Assembly: GCA_030918015.1 (NCBI GenBank)
Contig: JAUPTP010000095.1
Location: 1-7,555, forward strand
DNA: 7,555 nucleotides
Reading direction: 5' to 3'
Origin: Pseudomonadota bacterium
Lineage (GTDB): Bacteria > Pseudomonadota > Gammaproteobacteria > Burkholderiales > Burkholderiaceae_C
Made by a program: the position numbers and the translations under genes. Below are positions 5,865 to 7,555 of the stretch, one piece after another. The notes beneath the pieces were generated by a model. That model did no database searches. It worked only from the letters and a program-made list of their open reading frames with translations, and was not told the DNA's origin. Numbering within the stretch: position 1 is the first letter of the stretch; each line of letters starts with the position of its first letter.

Positions 5865-7555
5865 ATGAGCTACACCCCCCCGCTGGAGCGCATGCGCTTC
5901 GTCATCGAGCAGGTGCTCGACGCGCCGGCCTCCTGGCGCGCGATGCCCGACTTCGCCGAGGTCGACGCCGATCTGGCCCGCGAGGTGCTGGAGCAGGCCG
6001 GCCGCTTCGCGCAGGAGGTGATCGCGCCGCTGAACGGCCCGGCCGACCTGCAGGGCTGCACCTGGCAGCCCGGCGGCGCGGTCAGGACGCCCGACGGATT
6101 CCCCGCCGCCTGGCGGGCCTTCGTCGAGGGCGGCTGGCCCGCCCTGCCCTGCGCGCCCGAGGACGGCGGCCAGGGCCTGCCGCAGCTGCTCAACGCCGCG
6201 CTCTTCGAGATGCTGGTGGGCGCCAACCACGCCTGGACGATGTACCCCGGCCTGCTGCACGGCGCCTGCGAGGCGATCGGCCACCATGCGGTGCCGGCGC
6301 TGCGCGAGCGCTACCTGCCCCGGGTCGTCAGCGGCGAATGGCTGGCGACGATGAACCTGACCGAGCCGCAGGCCGGCAGCGACCTCGGCCTGAGCCGCAC
6401 CCGCTGCGAGCCGGTGGATGCGGCCGCACCGGTCGCCAACGGCGCGGCGGTCACGGTCACCGGCCAGAAGATCTTCATCTCCGGCGGCGACCAGGACATG
6501 ACGGACAACATCGTCCACCTGGTGCTGGCGCGCCTGCCCGGCGCACCGGACGGCACCAAGGGCCTGACGCTGGTGCTGGTCCCGAAGATCCTGCCCGACG
6601 GCCGGCGCAACGGCGCCTGGTGCGACGGGATCGAGAAGAAGATGGGCCTCAAGGGCAGCGCCACCGCGCAGATGCGCTTCGAGCAGGCCGAGGGCTGGAT
6701 CCTGGGCGAGCCCAACGCCGGCCTGGCGGCGATGTTCCTGATGATGAACTCGGCGCGGCTGCATGTCGGCATGCAGGGCCTGGGGCACCTGGAGGCCGCC
6801 ACCCGCATCGCCTCGGCCTACGCGCAGGAGCGGCTGCAGCTGCGCGCGCCGAGCCGCCCGGCCGGCAGCGACGCCGCCGCCCGCGGCCCCGACCCGATCG
6901 CCTGGCATCCGGCGATGCGCCGCATCCTGCTCGACCTGCAGGCCCGCACCGAAGGCGCGCGGGTGATCGCCTACTGGACCGCGCTGCTGCTCGACGAGGC
7001 CGAGCACCACCCGGACGCCGCGGTGCGCGCGCAGCGCCACGATCTGGTCGCCCTGCTCACGCCGGTGGTCAAGGCTTTCCTGACCCACCTGGGCCACCAC
7101 GGCGCCAACGAGGCGCTGGGCGTGCTCGGCGGCCACGGCTATGTGCACGACTGGGGCATCGAGCAGCATGTGCGCGACAGCCGCGTCGCGCTGATCTACG
7201 AGGGCACCAACGAGATCCAGGCCATCGACCTGCTGATGCGCAAGGTGCTCGACCGGCCGGGGCGGCTGGCGCTGCTGCTCGAGGTGCTGCGCGACGAGGC
7301 CGGCACGCTCGACGCGCAGGCCGGGACGGCCGCGGACGGCGATCCGGCCGGCCTGGCGCGCTGGGCCGCGCTGCTGCGCGACGAGGCCGCGACCCTGGAG
7401 CGTGCCACCGCGACGCTGCAGCGCGAGCGCGCATCGCGCCCGGATCTGCCCTTCCTGGTGGCCGACGACTATCTGCACGCGCTCGGCCACACGCTGCTGG
7501 CCTGGGCCTGGGCACGGCTGGTGCGCGCCAGCCTGGGCGACCTGGATGCGGCGCG
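5865..7555 (+). CDS. Acyl-CoA dehydrogenase, FadE/DmdC type, C-terminus cut by window edge
   Basis: The frame from ATG 5865 stays open for 563 residues to the window edge with no stop. It is a flavoprotein that should introduce the alpha-beta double bond into an acyl-CoA. The N-terminus MSYTPPLERMRFVIEQ is typical of the long DmdC-like group (about 590-600 residues), so perhaps 30 residues are missing. Visible motifs are MNLTEPQAGSDL (163-174, flavin and substrate contact), GQKIFISGGDQD (200-211), GGHGY (422-426) and IYEGTNEIQ (444-452), whose E446 aligns with the catalytic base of medium-chain acyl-CoA dehydrogenase. Residues from about 465 on belong to the extra alpha-helical C-terminal domain of this group. 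In this cluster it could desaturate a phenylpropanoyl-type CoA ester before hydration and the short-chain dehydrogenase step. Family members also act on methylthiopropionyl-CoA or fatty acyl-CoAs, so the substrate is open. Confidence 0.92.
   Translation, partial: MSYTPPLERMRFVIEQVLDAPASWRAMPDFAEVDADLAREVLEQAGRFAQEVIAPLNGPADLQGCTWQPGGAVRTPDGFPAAWRAFVEGGWPALPCAPEDGGQGLPQLLNAALFEMLVGANHAWTMYPGLLHGACEAIGHHAVPALRERYLPRVVSGEWLATMNLTEPQAGSDLGLSRTRCEPVDAAAPVANGAAVTVTGQKIFISGGDQDMTDNIVHLVLARLPGAPDGTKGLTLVLVPKILPDGRRNGAWCDGIEKKMGLKGSATAQMRFEQAEGWILGEPNAGLAAMFLMMNSARLHVGMQGLGHLEAATRIASAYAQERLQLRAPSRPAGSDAAARGPDPIAWHPAMRRILLDLQARTEGARVIAYWTALLLDEAEHHPDAAVRAQRHDLVALLTPVVKAFLTHLGHHGANEALGVLGGHGYVHDWGIEQHVRDSRVALIYEGTNEIQAIDLLMRKVLDRPGRLALLLEVLRDEAGTLDAQAGTAADGDPAGLARWAALLRDEAATLERATATLQRERASRPDLPFLVADDYLHALGHTLLAWAWARLVRASLGDLDAA

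Noticed and set aside
3248..5866. Very long open frame on the minus strand (872 codons), opposite the transporter genes
   Set aside because: Rich in Arg, Gln, His and Ala with low complexity, as expected from the complement of GC-biased coding sequence; the + strand here encodes clear Liv-family proteins with all motifs.
3556..5868. 770-codon open frame on the + strand in another frame
   Set aside because: Overlaps the fusion gene and livF in a different phase and gives Arg/Ala/Gly/Pro-rich sequence without recognisable domains; codon-bias artefact.
5814..7490. Long open frame on the minus strand (558 codons)
   Set aside because: Antisense shadow of the acyl-CoA dehydrogenase gene, which has a full set of family motifs.

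Overview
The window is a GC-rich stretch with strong third-position G/C bias. Its gene content and protein sequences look like a betaproteobacterium, most likely of the order Burkholderiales; this is inferred from style, not from a marker gene. Every recognisable gene lies on the + strand, closely packed, and reads as one catabolic and uptake cluster. All gene stops seen here are TGA.

Layout: positions 1-155 hold the C-terminal end of a feruloyl-CoA synthase-like acyl-CoA ligase, interrupted by an in-frame TAG at 33-35. An HSD10-type short-chain dehydrogenase follows (194-964). A 136-base gap (965-1100) carries a perfect triple 8-base tandem repeat and a nested inverted repeat. Next comes a complete branched-chain amino acid type (HAAT/Liv family) ABC transporter: a periplasmic binding protein (1101-2267), a LivH-type permease (2275-3312), a LivM-type permease fused to a LivG-type ATPase in one polypeptide (about 3314-5095), and a LivF-type ATPase (5126-5845). 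Last is a FadE/DmdC-type acyl-CoA dehydrogenase that starts at 5865 and runs off the right edge.

How the genes may work together (inference): Liv-type transporters beside CoA ligases and beta-oxidation enzymes often import aromatic acids rather than leucine; the CouPSTU p-coumarate importer of Rhodopseudomonas is the known precedent. Here the transporter would take up a hydroxycinnamate or phenylpropanoate, the ligase would make the CoA thioester, the acyl-CoA dehydrogenase would desaturate a saturated side chain, and the short-chain dehydrogenase would oxidise the 3-hydroxyacyl-CoA. The hydratase and thiolase needed to complete side-chain beta-oxidation are not in view.

I see no phage, transposon, CRISPR, toxin-antitoxin or RNA gene. 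The points most worth checking are the nonsense codon in the ligase, which would remove its predicted catalytic lysine, and the repeat and hairpin structure upstream of the transporter. I did not find a clearly new biological system; the locus looks like an ordinary aromatic-acid catabolic operon with a few unusual details.
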